A DNA stretch of 64,000 bases from Rhodospirillaceae bacterium (GCA_002737725.1 NSIP01000004.1:62001-126000), one strand, 5' to 3'. Positions 35,985-49,458 are shown, counted from the first letter of the stretch. The notes: generated by a model from the letters alone, not told the origin. Numbers and translations are program-made.

Positions 35985-36842
35985 ATGATTGGAATTATTG
36001 GCATCGCGGTCGTGTTTGTCATGGTGTTCGGCGGCTACGCGCTGTACGGCGGCCATATCATGGTCATCGTTGAAGCCCTGCCGACAGAAATGATGGACAT
36101 CTTCGGTGGTGCCTGCGGAGCCATGATTTAGGGCAACAGTGTCGAGGTTCTAAAGGGCATGGGCCCCAACATTAAGAAGGTTTTCACTGGCACCAAGTAG
36201 ATCGAGCAAGACTTTAAAGACATCCTGAGTTTGCTGTTTACGATCACGAAAATGATCAAGTCTAATGGCATTTAGGTGATCGAAAGTCACATCGAAAAGC
36301 CCGAAGAAAGCCTCATCTTCCAGAAGTATCTTCGCATTCTGGCCGATCACTTCGCGGTCGATTTCATCTGCGATAGGCTGCGCATGTTGTCGATGAACCT
36401 CGATGATCCACACCAAGTTTACGACGCGATGGAAACCCAGCTAGAAAAACACCATCACGAAGCGCTTGGCCCGTAACATGCAAACCATGGTAGATGGATT
36501 GCCTGCCATAGGCATTATTGCCGCCGTGCTGGGTGTTATTCACACCATGGGCTCAGTCACCGAACCGCCTGAGGTTTTGGGCGGGATGATCAGAAGCGCG
36601 CTGGTCGGGACGTTCTTGGGCGTGTTTCTGGCTTACGATCTGGTTGGCCCAACGGCCTCGCGCGTCAAACAAGTCTGCGTGAAGAACATCAATTTTACCT
36701 GATCATCCGTAACGTTCTGATGGCCCACCTCAGTGGCAACGCACCGCAGGTCTCGGGTGAGATTGGTCGTGGCAGTGTTCCATCGAAAGTTCAGCCAACC
36801 TTCTTCGAGCTGGAAGAGACCCTAAATGCGACTGCGGAATAA
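35985..36842 (+). pseudogene. motA: motA, flagellar stator gene, inactivated
   Basis: The protein is clearly MotA, the proton-channel subunit of the flagellar motor: [107 protein letters not shown] and SVPSKVQPTFFELEETL. It cannot be made intact: three in-frame TAG codons (36129-36131, 36198-36200, 36273-36275), a frameshift near 36470 and another near 36675. No motB or other flagellar gene is near. The flanking protein sequence is still well preserved, so inactivation is recent. Loss of motility or a redundant motA copy elsewhere would explain it. Confidence 0.93.
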
Positions 36843-36892
36843 GCAACCAGAGACGAGTTGCCAAACGCGTCGAGCGTCGATACGCTAAATCT

Positions 36893-37264
36893 ATGATTGA
36901 GTTAAATTGGCGCAAATTTCTCACGCTCGCGGTTGCTCTGGCGCTTGTTCTTCCCCCGATTTCGGGAACGGTGAACAAGGCACTGGGCGGAGATGGTACT
37001 CACGTGCATTTTGAGCATGTGTGGCATGCCGCAGGTGTTGACGATGTCGCAGACCACCACCACGGTGACCGTGTCAGCGCTGATCAGGGCGAGGTCCCCT
37101 GTGATTCCCACTGTGATCATGTTCACATCGCGACGATGCTTGGCATGACAACCTATGGTCTCAATGATGTTGCGATTGTTCGCACTTATCAACCACAACC
37201 CATTTTCCAGCAACCGGGCTTGAGCCTGTCGCCGCCCGGTCACCCTCCGCAAGCGCTCTCCTAA
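36893..37264 (+). CDS. Small secreted His-rich protein of the czc locus
   Basis: Encodes 123 residues with a signal peptide or single membrane anchor (FLTLAVALALVLPPISGTV). The mature part is rich in His, Asp and Cys: HVHFEHVWHAAGVDD, DHHHGDR and CDSHCDHVHIA, a composition suited to binding Zn, Co, Cd or Cu in the periplasm. It sits 93 bases upstream of czcC in the same direction, the position taken by small periplasmic metal-binding or regulatory proteins (CzcI-like) in other metal-efflux operons. No named family is recognised with confidence. Confidence 0.7.
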   Translation: MIELNWRKFLTLAVALALVLPPISGTVNKALGGDGTHVHFEHVWHAAGVDDVADHHHGDRVSADQGEVPCDSHCDHVHIATMLGMTTYGLNDVAIVRTYQPQPIFQQPGLSLSPPGHPPQALS

Positions 37265-37357
37265 ACGACGGCTATTTCTTGTTGGCGACAGCCGTTTCCG
37301 ATCGGTTGAGCCGATAGTCACGTTCAGAGTAGCGGACGCTGGGTTGGGAGATACTTC

Positions 37358-38659
37358 ATGTTTCGTGCTGTTTGGTTTGGGCGCGTGATTTCGGTTTTTT
37401 TGGGTGTCGCCGGTTTTGCTGCGGGCTTATCCGAAGCTGCTGCGCAAACACCTTCCGCAGAAAGTCTGCGGCTTCAAGACGTCCTCGCAAAAGTGATGCA
37501 AACAAACCCGAAACTTCAGGGACAGCGTTATGCCATCGCAGGCGCTGATGCACGCAAAGACCAAGCTGCCTTGCGCCCTGCCCTCGAACTGGGTCTGGAT
37601 GTCGAAAACGTGCTTGGCACGGGTCGGGTGCGAACGTTCAACAACGCCGAGGCTACGCTGCGACTGGGAACGGTGCTCGAGCTTGGCGGCAAACGCGAAA
37701 AACGTGTGGCGCTGGCCGACAGCGAGCGAGACCTCATCACCATAGAGAAAGACGCGGAACGTCTTGACATTTTGGCCGAAGCTACCCGTCGATTTATTCT
37801 TGTTCTGGCTGAACAGGAGCGCTTGCAATTAGCACGACAGAATCTCGAACTGACTGAGCGCACCGTGAACCTGGTGAAGCAGCGTGTTGCACAAGGCCGC
37901 GCATCTCTGGTCGAAGGTCACAATGCGAAGTTGGCCTTTATTCAGTCTGAAATTGCTGTGCAGGAACAGCAATCCTCGCTTCGCAATACATGGGCGTCGC
38001 TTTCGGCGAGTTGGGGTGGAAAACCGGAACGTCAGGGTGAGAGCGTCGGCGATATTTTTGAATTGCCGGTGCTGGCGGCTTTTTCTCAACTGACGGATGC
38101 GGTTGAACGCAACGCCGACATCATCCGGTTTGCAACCGAGCGACGCGTCAACGAGGCCAAATTAAGGTTGTCTGAGGCGGGCCGAACCCCGGATGTATCT
38201 GCAAACCTTGGTATCCGCCGCCTCCAAACCACCAAGGACCAAGCCATCGTGTTCTCGGTTGCGGTGCCGCTGGGAACTAGCAGTCGTAGCGCTCCGTTTG
38301 AACGTGAAGCGCAAAGCCGCATTGAATCGGGGCGTTTTGAAGAAGCTACTGCACGAAACAACCTGACGGCAACGCTGTATGGCCTGCATGGGAAAGTTGA
38401 AAGCGCGCGCAACGTTTTTGCCCAACTGCAAGAAGCAGCCCTACCAGAGGCCACGCAAGCCGAGCGGCTGACCGAAGAGGGCTACCAAACAGGTCGACTC
38501 TCGCTTTTGGAATTGACCGTTGCACGTCAAAGCCGACTAGCCGTTCGACAACAGGCCGTCACTACGGCGGCCACATACCATCAACTTTTTCTCGAAATCG
38601 AGCGGCTCACCGGTCAGTCTATGGCGGTCAAAGCCGAAGCACAAAATAACGCGCGTTAG
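37358..38659 (+). CDS. czcC: CzcC-type outer-membrane efflux channel
   Basis: Encodes 433 residues, an outer-membrane efflux protein of the TolC superfamily specialised for heavy-metal RND systems. A signal peptide ends near SEAAAQ. Features: LQDVLAKVMQTNPKLQGQRYAI at the mature start, LEVGLDVENVLGTG-like LELGLDVENVLGTGRVRTFNNAEATLRLG, LELGGKREKRVALADSE (typical of CzcC), and EGYQTGRLSLLELTVARQSRL. It ends in TAG ten bases before czcB. Together with CzcB and CzcA it should form a tripartite pump expelling divalent cations from the periplasm. Confidence 0.92.
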   Translation: MFRAVWFGRVISVFLGVAGFAAGLSEAAAQTPSAESLRLQDVLAKVMQTNPKLQGQRYAIAGADARKDQAALRPALELGLDVENVLGTGRVRTFNNAEATLRLGTVLELGGKREKRVALADSERDLITIEKDAERLDILAEATRRFILVLAEQERLQLARQNLELTERTVNLVKQRVAQGRASLVEGHNAKLAFIQSEIAVQEQQSSLRNTWASLSASWGGKPERQGESVGDIFELPVLAAFSQLTDAVERNADIIRFATERRVNEAKLRLSEAGRTPDVSANLGIRRLQTTKDQAIVFSVAVPLGTSSRSAPFEREAQSRIESGRFEEATARNNLTATLYGLHGKVESARNVFAQLQEAALPEATQAERLTEEGYQTGRLSLLELTVARQSRLAVRQQAVTTAATYHQLFLEIERLTGQSMAVKAEAQNNAR

Positions 38660-38669
38660 GAATCTCGAC

Positions 38670-43125
<4,456 letters not shown>

Positions 43126-43154
43126 GATCACCCCTCGCATAAAGGGATGGTGAA

Positions 43155-43297
43155 GGCATTGTCACATTGAAGAAGAATCAGCGGTTATGGAGCCGATCCA
43201 TCGTGTCAGAGAGCGCCTTAATCCATTGTTAAATCTTCAGGAAGTTGGCCCGCGCTCAGCGGCATAATCAAGTAAAACTAGCTAACGTGACAATGCC
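43155..43297. mobile_element. 143 bp element with terminal inverted repeats, copy 1 (MITE-like)
   Basis: Starts GGCATTGTCAC and ends GTGACAATGCC, a perfect 11 bp terminal inverted repeat. A second copy in the same orientation lies at 46101-46243 with two mismatches (AA versus GT near the middle). No transposase is encoded. On the minus strand a short peptide frame ends KALSDTMDRLHNR in both copies, which may be the tail of a lost transposase. I find no clear target-site duplication. The family is not identified. Confidence 0.9.
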
Positions 43298-43577
43298 ATC
43301 CACACACCTCCCCAATCCAAAAACTGGAAAATTTTTGCCGCACATCGGAGCGAGTGGGTAACAGGAATTAGCCTGGGCGGGGTCTGCGAATAAAGTGCCT
43401 GGGTGGGGGGCGGAGACACTGCACCAATTGTGGTGAGTGCTGCCAAGCGGCTTTGATGCCGCTTTTGGGTTAGGCCGCTTCGGCCTTTGGTTGGTTGAGA
43501 TTTGCCGGGGTTGTCCGGTGGAAATTGAGCCACCTGTTTAGAAGGGATTCGAGCAACACCAGACACCCCTTAAGCAG
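43298..43577. other. Non-coding stretch between MITE copy 1 and the receptor terminator
   Basis: No gene is supported. The stretch has a perfect small hairpin (AGGCCG-CTT-CGGCCT near 43470-43485) and a GTGGAAATTGAGCCACC word near 43518 that resembles terminal sequences I associate with IS21-family elements. It may therefore be a residue of an older insertion, but this is a weak call from memory. Confidence 0.3.
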
Positions 43578-43602
43578 AAGGGCGGGAGTTGCCCCCGCCC
43601 TT
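43578..43602 (-). terminator. Hairpin terminator after the second TonB receptor gene
   Basis: AAGGGCGGG and CCCGCCCTT form a perfect 9 bp stem with a 7-base loop, 23 bases past the receptor stop codon on the minus strand. There is no long U-run after it, so termination strength is uncertain. Confidence 0.65.
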
Positions 43603-43625
43603 CGCTGCAAACAATGCCGAGCGTG

Positions 43626-45956
43626 TTAGAACTTGTACTTGGCTTCGATGCCCCATTGGCGACCCGGGGCCGGATAGCCCAGCGCATTCCCAATCGAGAA
43701 CGGATCGGTGACAGGCACGCCTGCGCCTGGCAAGGCCGCTGCGGGCGGTGTCAGAGACGCCGAGGTGAACTGCACAATGTTATGGAAGTAGTCTTTGTCG
43801 CCCAGGTTTTTGCCAAACAACGAAATCTCAAATGCTTCGCTTTCCGGTGCCCAGGTGATGCGGCCATCCAGTAGTGTGTAGCTTTTTTGGCTGGCGTTGG
43901 GGTCGTTGGCGGCGTTGAAGAAGATCTTGTCGGTGTAGCTGACCTGGCCGAAGAACGTCAGGCTGCCGCTGTTGCCCATATCATGTGCGTATCCCATGAA
44001 GGCATTGCCTTTGATCTCGGGGGCGTTGTTGAGGCGATTGCCATTGGCGTTGATCAAGCGCACCTGACCGGCGGTACGACCAGCGCAGGTTGGGGTAGCC
44101 AAAACCAATGGCGAGCAAACGCCATAAGGCGCTGTGAAGGTATCGTATGACGCGTCAAGCAAGCTGACCGCAACGCCCAGGGTGACGGCCTTTTTCGGCT
44201 GGGCCACCATTTCCAGATCAAGCCCCTTCACTTTCGCCTGTGCGGCGTTGGCCACCAAGGTCAAGGAGTTGAGGAAGGTCGTGACCTGCAAATCGCTGTA
44301 TTCGTAATAGAACGCTGCGGCGTTCAAACGCAGCTTGCCATCGGCCAGGTCCGACTTCACGCCCGCTTCGTAGCTCCAGATGTACTCGGGGTTAAATGAC
44401 GGATTAGTGGGCTGATAATCGTTGTAACCGCCCGACTTGAAGCCACGCGTGGCCGAGGCATAGGCCAGCACATCTTCGTTCACTTTCCAGTCGATGCCAA
44501 ACTTAGGCGTCCAGGCATTGAATTTCTTGCTATCGGAGCGACGTGAGGCGGCCGGGAAGTTGGCCACATTCAAACCGCCGAACAACCCATTGGCGACTTG
44601 ATCCGTTGTCACCGCACCACCAACAAAAATGTTGTACTGCGCGTTGGTGTCGACTTTCTTTTCATCCGAGAAGCGAATGCCTGCTGTGAACTTCACATCT
44701 GCGGTGATGGCGTAGGATCCTTGCGCGAAGGCTGCCGAGGCTTTGGTGTCGTTGGTCGCAGGAATAATAAATACGCCCAAGGCCAGCGGTGCGCCAGTCA
44801 CGGCATTGCGCAAATTCTCACGCACCAAACCCAGCGCGCCTTTCTTTTCTTCTTTCAGGTAGTAACCACCGACAATCCATTGCAGTGGCGCATCGCCTTG
44901 CGAGGCTAAGCGCAGCTCTTGGCTGAATTGCTTGGTGTCAAAGGTTTCGGTGGTGCGGGTGACCGGAATTTCTGTGCCATCCGTATTGAAATAGAAGTCC
45001 ATGTCGAAAGTTTTGTAGGATGTGATCGACTTCAACAAGACCGTATCCGACAATTCCACATCCACATCCAGCGTCGGGCCGCCGGTCTTCCAATTCATGA
45101 ACGTCGGCAGGTTGTTGAATTCCTGCAAGAGGCTGGTGGTTTGCTTCGCACCGGCCAATTTTGCAGCACCAAGGTTATCGATAGGGCGAATGGCCGTGTT
45201 GCCATTATTAAAATCGCTCCAATCCATGATTGCGGTGGCGGTGATGGCATCATTGGGTTTGAAACGCAGTGAGGCGCGACCGGCCCACAAATCAGAGTTG
45301 TCGAGCTTGTTGGTGCCTGCCGGGTCCAAGTCTTCCACATAGCCGTCGTTATTTTCATGACGACCGGCAATGCGATAACTGAGTTTGTCGGAAATCGGCC
45401 CGCCCACAGCGGCTTTGAGATCAATCGCATTGTCACTGCCGTAGCTGGCGGTAGCATAGCCATTGAACTCGTCGCTGGGCATTTTTGATATGATGTTGAT
45501 GGACCCGCCGGTGGCGTTACGTCCGTACAGCGTGCCTTGAGGACCGCGCAAAACTTCGACGCGCTCCACATCAAGGAACTGGTTGAGGCCCATGTTGGGG
45601 CGACCCAAATACACGCCGTCGAGGTTGATGGCGACGGACGGATCAGCGCCCACCGCCAGCAAGTTCGAGCCGACGCCGCGGATATAGATTTGCGCTTCGC
45701 CGCCCGCTGAACTGAATTGCAACGACGGTGTGCGCCCAGCAACTCCTAATATGTCGGTGAGACCCGCGCGATCTAACTGAGCGGCGGAAATCGCGACAAT
45801 AGAGATAGGCACCGACTGCACAGACTCTTCACGCTTTTGCGCAGTGACAACAATTTCCTCGATGAACGCGTTGTCTTGAGCCACGGCCGAAAGTGTGGTT
45901 GACGCGGCCAGCGCGGCTGAGAGCACAGCTAAGCGTGCGGAGAAATTGCTTGTCAT
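43626..45956 (-). CDS. TonB-dependent outer-membrane receptor flanked by repeats
   Basis: Encodes 776 residues from the ATG at 45956, chosen for GAGGGACC just upstream; a longer frame from 46007 adds 17 unlikely residues. Signal peptide ends near LSAVAQD. Plug domain: EEIVVTAQKREESVQSVPISI, IYIRGVGSN, VYLGRPNMGLNQFLDVERVEVLRGPQGTLYGRNATGGSINIISK. The barrel ends in the aromatic C-terminus EAKYKF needed for outer-membrane insertion. It belongs to the large group of receptors with unknown small-molecule ligands. It differs from the receptor at 11200-13884 in size and plug sequence. Two 143 bp repeats bracket it. Confidence 0.95.
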   Translation of the reverse strand: MTSNFSARLAVLSAALAASTTLSAVAQDNAFIEEIVVTAQKREESVQSVPISIVAISAAQLDRAGLTDILGVAGRTPSLQFSSAGGEAQIYIRGVGSNLLAVGADPSVAINLDGVYLGRPNMGLNQFLDVERVEVLRGPQGTLYGRNATGGSINIISKMPSDEFNGYATASYGSDNAIDLKAAVGGPISDKLSYRIAGRHENNDGYVEDLDPAGTNKLDNSDLWAGRASLRFKPNDAITATAIMDWSDFNNGNTAIRPIDNLGAAKLAGAKQTTSLLQEFNNLPTFMNWKTGGPTLDVDVELSDTVLLKSITSYKTFDMDFYFNTDGTEIPVTRTTETFDTKQFSQELRLASQGDAPLQWIVGGYYLKEEKKGALGLVRENLRNAVTGAPLALGVFIIPATNDTKASAAFAQGSYAITADVKFTAGIRFSDEKKVDTNAQYNIFVGGAVTTDQVANGLFGGLNVANFPAASRRSDSKKFNAWTPKFGIDWKVNEDVLAYASATRGFKSGGYNDYQPTNPSFNPEYIWSYEAGVKSDLADGKLRLNAAAFYYEYSDLQVTTFLNSLTLVANAAQAKVKGLDLEMVAQPKKAVTLGVAVSLLDASYDTFTAPYGVCSPLVLATPTCAGRTAGQVRLINANGNRLNNAPEIKGNAFMGYAHDMGNSGSLTFFGQVSYTDKIFFNAANDPNASQKSYTLLDGRITWAPESEAFEISLFGKNLGDKDYFHNIVQFTSASLTPPAAALPGAGVPVTDPFSIGNALGYPAPGRQWGIEAKYKF

Positions 45957-46055
45957 CGAAGGTCCCTCGTCTGGATTGATTTGCAAAGCTTTAGAGCCGG
46001 GGCGCATATGACGGTATCATTACTGCGCCTCAATTTTGCATACTATTTGAGCAAA

Positions 46056-46087
46056 AAAACCCTGTAGCCGTTAAGCCACAGGGTTTT
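46056..46087 (-). terminator. Intrinsic terminator between MITE copy 2 and the receptor gene
   Basis: On the minus strand AAAACCCTGT pairs with ACAGGGTTTT (10 bp stem, 12-base loop) and a run of seven T follows. It would end transcription coming from the zinc-ribbon gene at 46260-46484. MITE copy 2 lies between that gene and this terminator, as if the element had inserted between a gene and its own terminator. Confidence 0.85.
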
Positions 46088-46100
46088 GTTCTCTATTATC

Positions 46101-46243
46101 GGCATTGTCACATTGAAGAAGAATCAGCGGTTATGGAGCCGATCCATCGTGTCAGAGAGCGCCTTGTTCCATTGTTAAATCTTCAGGAAGTTGGCCCGCG
46201 CTCAGCGGCATAATCAAGTAAAACTAGCTAACGTGACAATGCC
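46101..46243. mobile_element. 143 bp element with terminal inverted repeats, copy 2 (MITE-like)
   Basis: Same length, same ends (GGCATTGTCAC...GTGACAATGCC) and same orientation as copy 1 at 43155-43297, differing at two adjacent positions. The two copies frame a 2.8 kb segment whose only gene is a TonB receptor. Bases next to the ends (TATTATC left, CTCGCCC right) show no duplication. Confidence 0.9.
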
Positions 46244-46259
46244 CTCGCCCCCGCAAACT

Positions 46260-46484
46260 CTACGCGGCGAGCTTGCGCCAGCCCGCAACCGTCCGGTTGG
46301 TGGAATTGATTAGACTCGTTCCACAGGCCTGACATGCGTAGGCAGTATCGCCTGCGCCCTGTGCCGGACGAAGTTGTGTTCCACCATCCTCGGCACTAAC
46401 CTGAAGGCCAGAATGTGGCGGCTCTTCACGGCCCTTACATAGCTGAAGCTGGCAAGCGCGGCAGCGAGTAGTATTTTGGGTCAT
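46260..46484 (-). CDS. Small zinc-ribbon-like protein
   Basis: Encodes 74 residues with two cysteine pairs, CRACQLQLC near the N-terminus and ACQACGT near residue 50, spaced as in a small zinc ribbon. No other domain is seen. It stands between the upstream MATE gene and MITE copy 2 on the minus strand. The assignment as a real gene rests on the paired Cys motifs and the intrinsic terminator downstream. Function unknown. Confidence 0.5.
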   Translation of the reverse strand: MTQNTTRCRACQLQLCKGREEPPHSGLQVSAEDGGTQLRPAQGAGDTAYACQACGTSLINSTNRTVAGWRKLAA

Positions 46485-46570
46485 AGGTCACCATACATCA
46501 TTCGCGCAGAAATGCGCGGCAAATTCGCGCATGATTATGCCTACAGAAGGGATAAAAATCAGGCGTGTGC

Positions 46571-48025
46571 CTACTCCGCCGCCGATGGACGTGAGCCGCC
46601 GATAGGCATTAGCGCGACTTCGCCATTGATAGTGCGGCGCGCAAGTATAAAAGCAAGCATGGCCACCAAGGCCGATGCCGTCGCCATACCCATAAACACA
46701 CCTTTGACGCCATACAACGTCGCCCCCATATAGGCACACGGCAGTTGCACGAGCATGGACTTCGAAACCCCGATGAGCATGGCCGGCATTGGCTTGGCCA
46801 TGGAGTTCAGGCTGCCCGAAGAAATATTGATGATTCCCATACATCCGTAGCTGAGGGGAACGATCAGTAAGTAATACCCCGCCAAGGCAATGACCGCAGG
46901 ATCTTCGCTGAATTCATGCGCTAAGAACGATCCAAAGACGGCAAGCAACCCGGCGACGATGACCCCGTAAATCAGCACAGCTTTGTAGGCAAAGGTCATG
47001 GCCTCTTTCACGCGGTCCATGCGCCCGGCGCCTGCGTTTTGGCCCACAAAAGGTCCCATCGCGATGGACAGCGACATCACGAAAATTAGCGAGAACATCT
47101 CAATGCGCGTCGCCACCCCATAAGCCGCAATCGCGCTGGCGCCGAATGAGGCGATTAGGGTGGTGAGAATCGCAGCCGAGACCGGCTGGATGAGTTGAGT
47201 CGCGGTGGCTGGCAAAGCGATGTGCAACAACTGGCGCCACGAGTCCAACATACGCGTTATGGTCGGTAAGGTGTAAACCATGCCATGCACCCGGGAGTGC
47301 AGCACAAACAACGACAAGGTGAACGTGACAAAGCGCGAGATCAGCAACGCATACGCCGCACCCGCGAGGCCGAAGCCCGGAATAAACCACGCACCAAAGA
47401 TGAAAATGGGATCGAGGAAGATATTCAAAACCGCCGATCCCGCCATGATCAAGCTTGGGGATTTGGCATCGCCATAAGCGCGGATCACCGAGTTGGCAAT
47501 CAGCGGCACGATCATCACCGGCATGCCAAAAAACCAGACGTAAATATAGTCTTTGATTTGAACCAAGACATCGGGCTGAGCGCCCATCGCCTTGAAAAGA
47601 GGATCGACGGCGAAATAACCGCCAATCGCAAACACCAGCGCAATCGCAAAGGCCAGAAAGAGGCTGTCGGTCGTCAGGACACGCGCCCTCGCGATCTCCC
47701 CCTCGCCCACGGCGCGCGAGACAACCGACGTGACGCCGGTTCCGAGCCCGAGCGCAATGGCATGCAAAATCATCACCATGGGGAAGGTAAACGCCAACGC
47801 CGCCAGTTCGCGGGTTCCCAATTGCGCGACAAAATAAGCGTCGGCTAATTGGAAGGACATCGTCGCGATGGTGCCCATCAATAAGTAGCGCGTGAGACCC
47901 AAGATTTGCTTTCGCACGGGGCCTTCGGTGAGTTTGACTCCGCCACGCGCGCCACCATGCCCGCGTTTGGGCTTGGCCGGGGGCTCAATCGGTGGCTGCG
48001 GGAGATCTGCGACGTCGTCGGACAT
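46571..48025 (-). CDS. MATE family efflux transporter (downstream paralogue)
   Basis: Encodes 484 residues with 12 predicted membrane helices. MATE proteins export cationic drugs and metabolites using Na+ or H+ gradients. Seen: LTEGPVRKQILGLTRYLLMGTIATMSFQLADAYFVAQLG at the start of helix 1, GLGTGVTSVVSRAVGEGE, and FVGQNAGAGRMDRVKEAMTFAY. The N-terminal LTEGPV motif is shared with the adjacent paralogue. Eight bases separate it from that gene, so they form one transcription unit. Substrate unknown. Confidence 0.93.
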   Translation of the reverse strand: MSDDVADLPQPPIEPPAKPKRGHGGARGGVKLTEGPVRKQILGLTRYLLMGTIATMSFQLADAYFVAQLGTRELAALAFTFPMVMILHAIALGLGTGVTSVVSRAVGEGEIARARVLTTDSLFLAFAIALVFAIGGYFAVDPLFKAMGAQPDVLVQIKDYIYVWFFGMPVMIVPLIANSVIRAYGDAKSPSLIMAGSAVLNIFLDPIFIFGAWFIPGFGLAGAAYALLISRFVTFTLSLFVLHSRVHGMVYTLPTITRMLDSWRQLLHIALPATATQLIQPVSAAILTTLIASFGASAIAAYGVATRIEMFSLIFVMSLSIAMGPFVGQNAGAGRMDRVKEAMTFAYKAVLIYGVIVAGLLAVFGSFLAHEFSEDPAVIALAGYYLLIVPLSYGCMGIINISSGSLNSMAKPMPAMLIGVSKSMLVQLPCAYMGATLYGVKGVFMGMATASALVAMLAFILARRTINGEVALMPIGGSRPSAAE

Positions 48026-48033
48026 TGCTGGTT

Positions 48034-49458
48034 TTATTCTGCGACCACAGCCTGCGGCACCGCATCGGCCGACATTTCGCGCTCCTTACGATAGATCGTG
48101 CGATACAGCCACCACCACGCCGCACCCCCGACTAAAAATGCGGCAAGACTGTTGGCAACGATAATGCCTTCCATGCCACCCAGCCACGAGCCGAGGAAAA
48201 CCAAAGGCACAGTCACCACCATCGAGCGCGCCAGCCCGATGGATGATGCAGCCAAAGGCATGGCCAGCGAATTCCAGACGGACATGCCAAGACCCACGAT
48301 ACCACTGAGCGCATAACTGATCGGAACAATGTATAAATACAGCGTGGCGAGGCGAATGACTTCGGGGTCGGTGGCAAACTTACTCACCAGCCAGTGCCCA
48401 ACAAGAGCAAGAATAACGGCTTCAATTACGCCGCCGATAAAACAAAACTTGATCGAAAAATTTACCGCCTCACGGATGCGATCAAATCTTTTTGCACCTG
48501 CGTTTTGGCCCGTGAACGGTGCCACAGCGATAGAGATCGCCATGATATAAATAAAGGCAAAGATTTCCACCCGCGTAGCGATGCCGAAAGCGGCCACTGC
48601 AGCAGTTCCATATGACGCCACAATGGCGGTAATGATGCCGCTCGCCACAGGGGCGACCATCTGCGTGGCTGTCGATGGCAACGCGATGTGCAGCAAACTC
48701 AGCCAAGATTTCTTCAGGCGTTCGGCACTAAAACTGATGGGTGCCAAAGCATGCATGCCGCGATGAATGACAATTGCGAAGAGAACAATCAGCACTAGTC
48801 GGGCAACATTTCCAGCCCACGCTGCGCCAGCAATGCCCATGGCAGGAATGGGCCCCCAACCAAAGATAAAGATAGGATCCAAAACTGCGTTAACCACCGC
48901 CGCCAATGCCATCAAGGCGCTGGGCGTGCGCGCGTCACCATGGGCGCGTATCACGCTGGAGCCGACTTGCGGAATAATTTGGAAAAGCGTGCCCAAATAC
49001 CACACCTGCATGTAGTCGTGGATGAGTGGTAGCACCGCCTCTTCTGCGCCCAACAACCGGAACAGAGGGTCAATGGTTTGAAACCCGATAAACGAGATTA
49101 TCGCCGTGATTATGGTGGCAAGGACGATGCTATCGGTGCCCAATGCGCGCACCGAGGCCTGATCGCCCAAACCGACGTTACGTGAAATGACTGAGACGAC
49201 ACCTGTGCCAAAGCCAATCGACAATGAAATAATGAGCATCACTACCGGAAAGCTGAAGGTGAGCGCGGCCAGCTCGTGTGTTCCAAGTTTTGCGATGAAG
49301 TAAGCGTCGGCCAGCGTGCTGATCAACGAGGCAGTAATGCCAAAAGCCATAAACCCAGCCAGCTTCGTCAGGTGGCCACGAACAGGCCCCTCCGTGAGCG
49401 AGGCTCCGCCGAAAGACTTGGCTGGGGATGGAACGTCTGGGGCAGGCATATCGGACAT
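48034..49458 (-). CDS. MATE family efflux transporter (upstream paralogue)
   Basis: Encodes 474 residues, 12 predicted helices, first gene of the MATE pair. It shares with its neighbour LTEGPVRGHLTKLAGFMAFGITASLISTLADAYFIAKLGTHELAAL, the GFGTGVVSVISRNVG loop and FTGQNAGAKRFDRIREAVNFS. The two are diverged but clearly from a tandem duplication. Two different MATE proteins in one operon could function as a heterodimer or have distinct substrates; nothing in the sequence decides this. Confidence 0.93.
   Translation of the reverse strand: MSDMPAPDVPSPAKSFGGASLTEGPVRGHLTKLAGFMAFGITASLISTLADAYFIAKLGTHELAALTFSFPVVMLIISLSIGFGTGVVSVISRNVGLGDQASVRALGTDSIVLATIITAIISFIGFQTIDPLFRLLGAEEAVLPLIHDYMQVWYLGTLFQIIPQVGSSVIRAHGDARTPSALMALAAVVNAVLDPIFIFGWGPIPAMGIAGAAWAGNVARLVLIVLFAIVIHRGMHALAPISFSAERLKKSWLSLLHIALPSTATQMVAPVASGIITAIVASYGTAAVAAFGIATRVEIFAFIYIMAISIAVAPFTGQNAGAKRFDRIREAVNFSIKFCFIGGVIEAVILALVGHWLVSKFATDPEVIRLATLYLYIVPISYALSGIVGLGMSVWNSLAMPLAASSIGLARSMVVTVPLVFLGSWLGGMEGIIVANSLAAFLVGGAAWWWLYRTIYRKEREMSADAVPQAVVAE

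Noticed and set aside
35985-36842. TAG reassigned as a sense codon (three TAG in motA, others in osmC, the MFP remnant and the TPR gene)
   Set aside because: Several intact housekeeping genes here end in TAG (nagZ, dgt, erpA, valS, czcC), and other broken genes carry TGA or TAA. motA also has frameshifts. Nonsense mutation is the simpler explanation.
43282-43566. 94-codon minus-strand frame between the MITE and the receptor
   Set aside because: No ribosome site or domain; part of it runs through the MITE end and intergenic hairpins.
43155-46243. A complete composite transposon
   Set aside because: No transposase gene lies within or beside the repeats and no target-site duplication was found at the outer ends.
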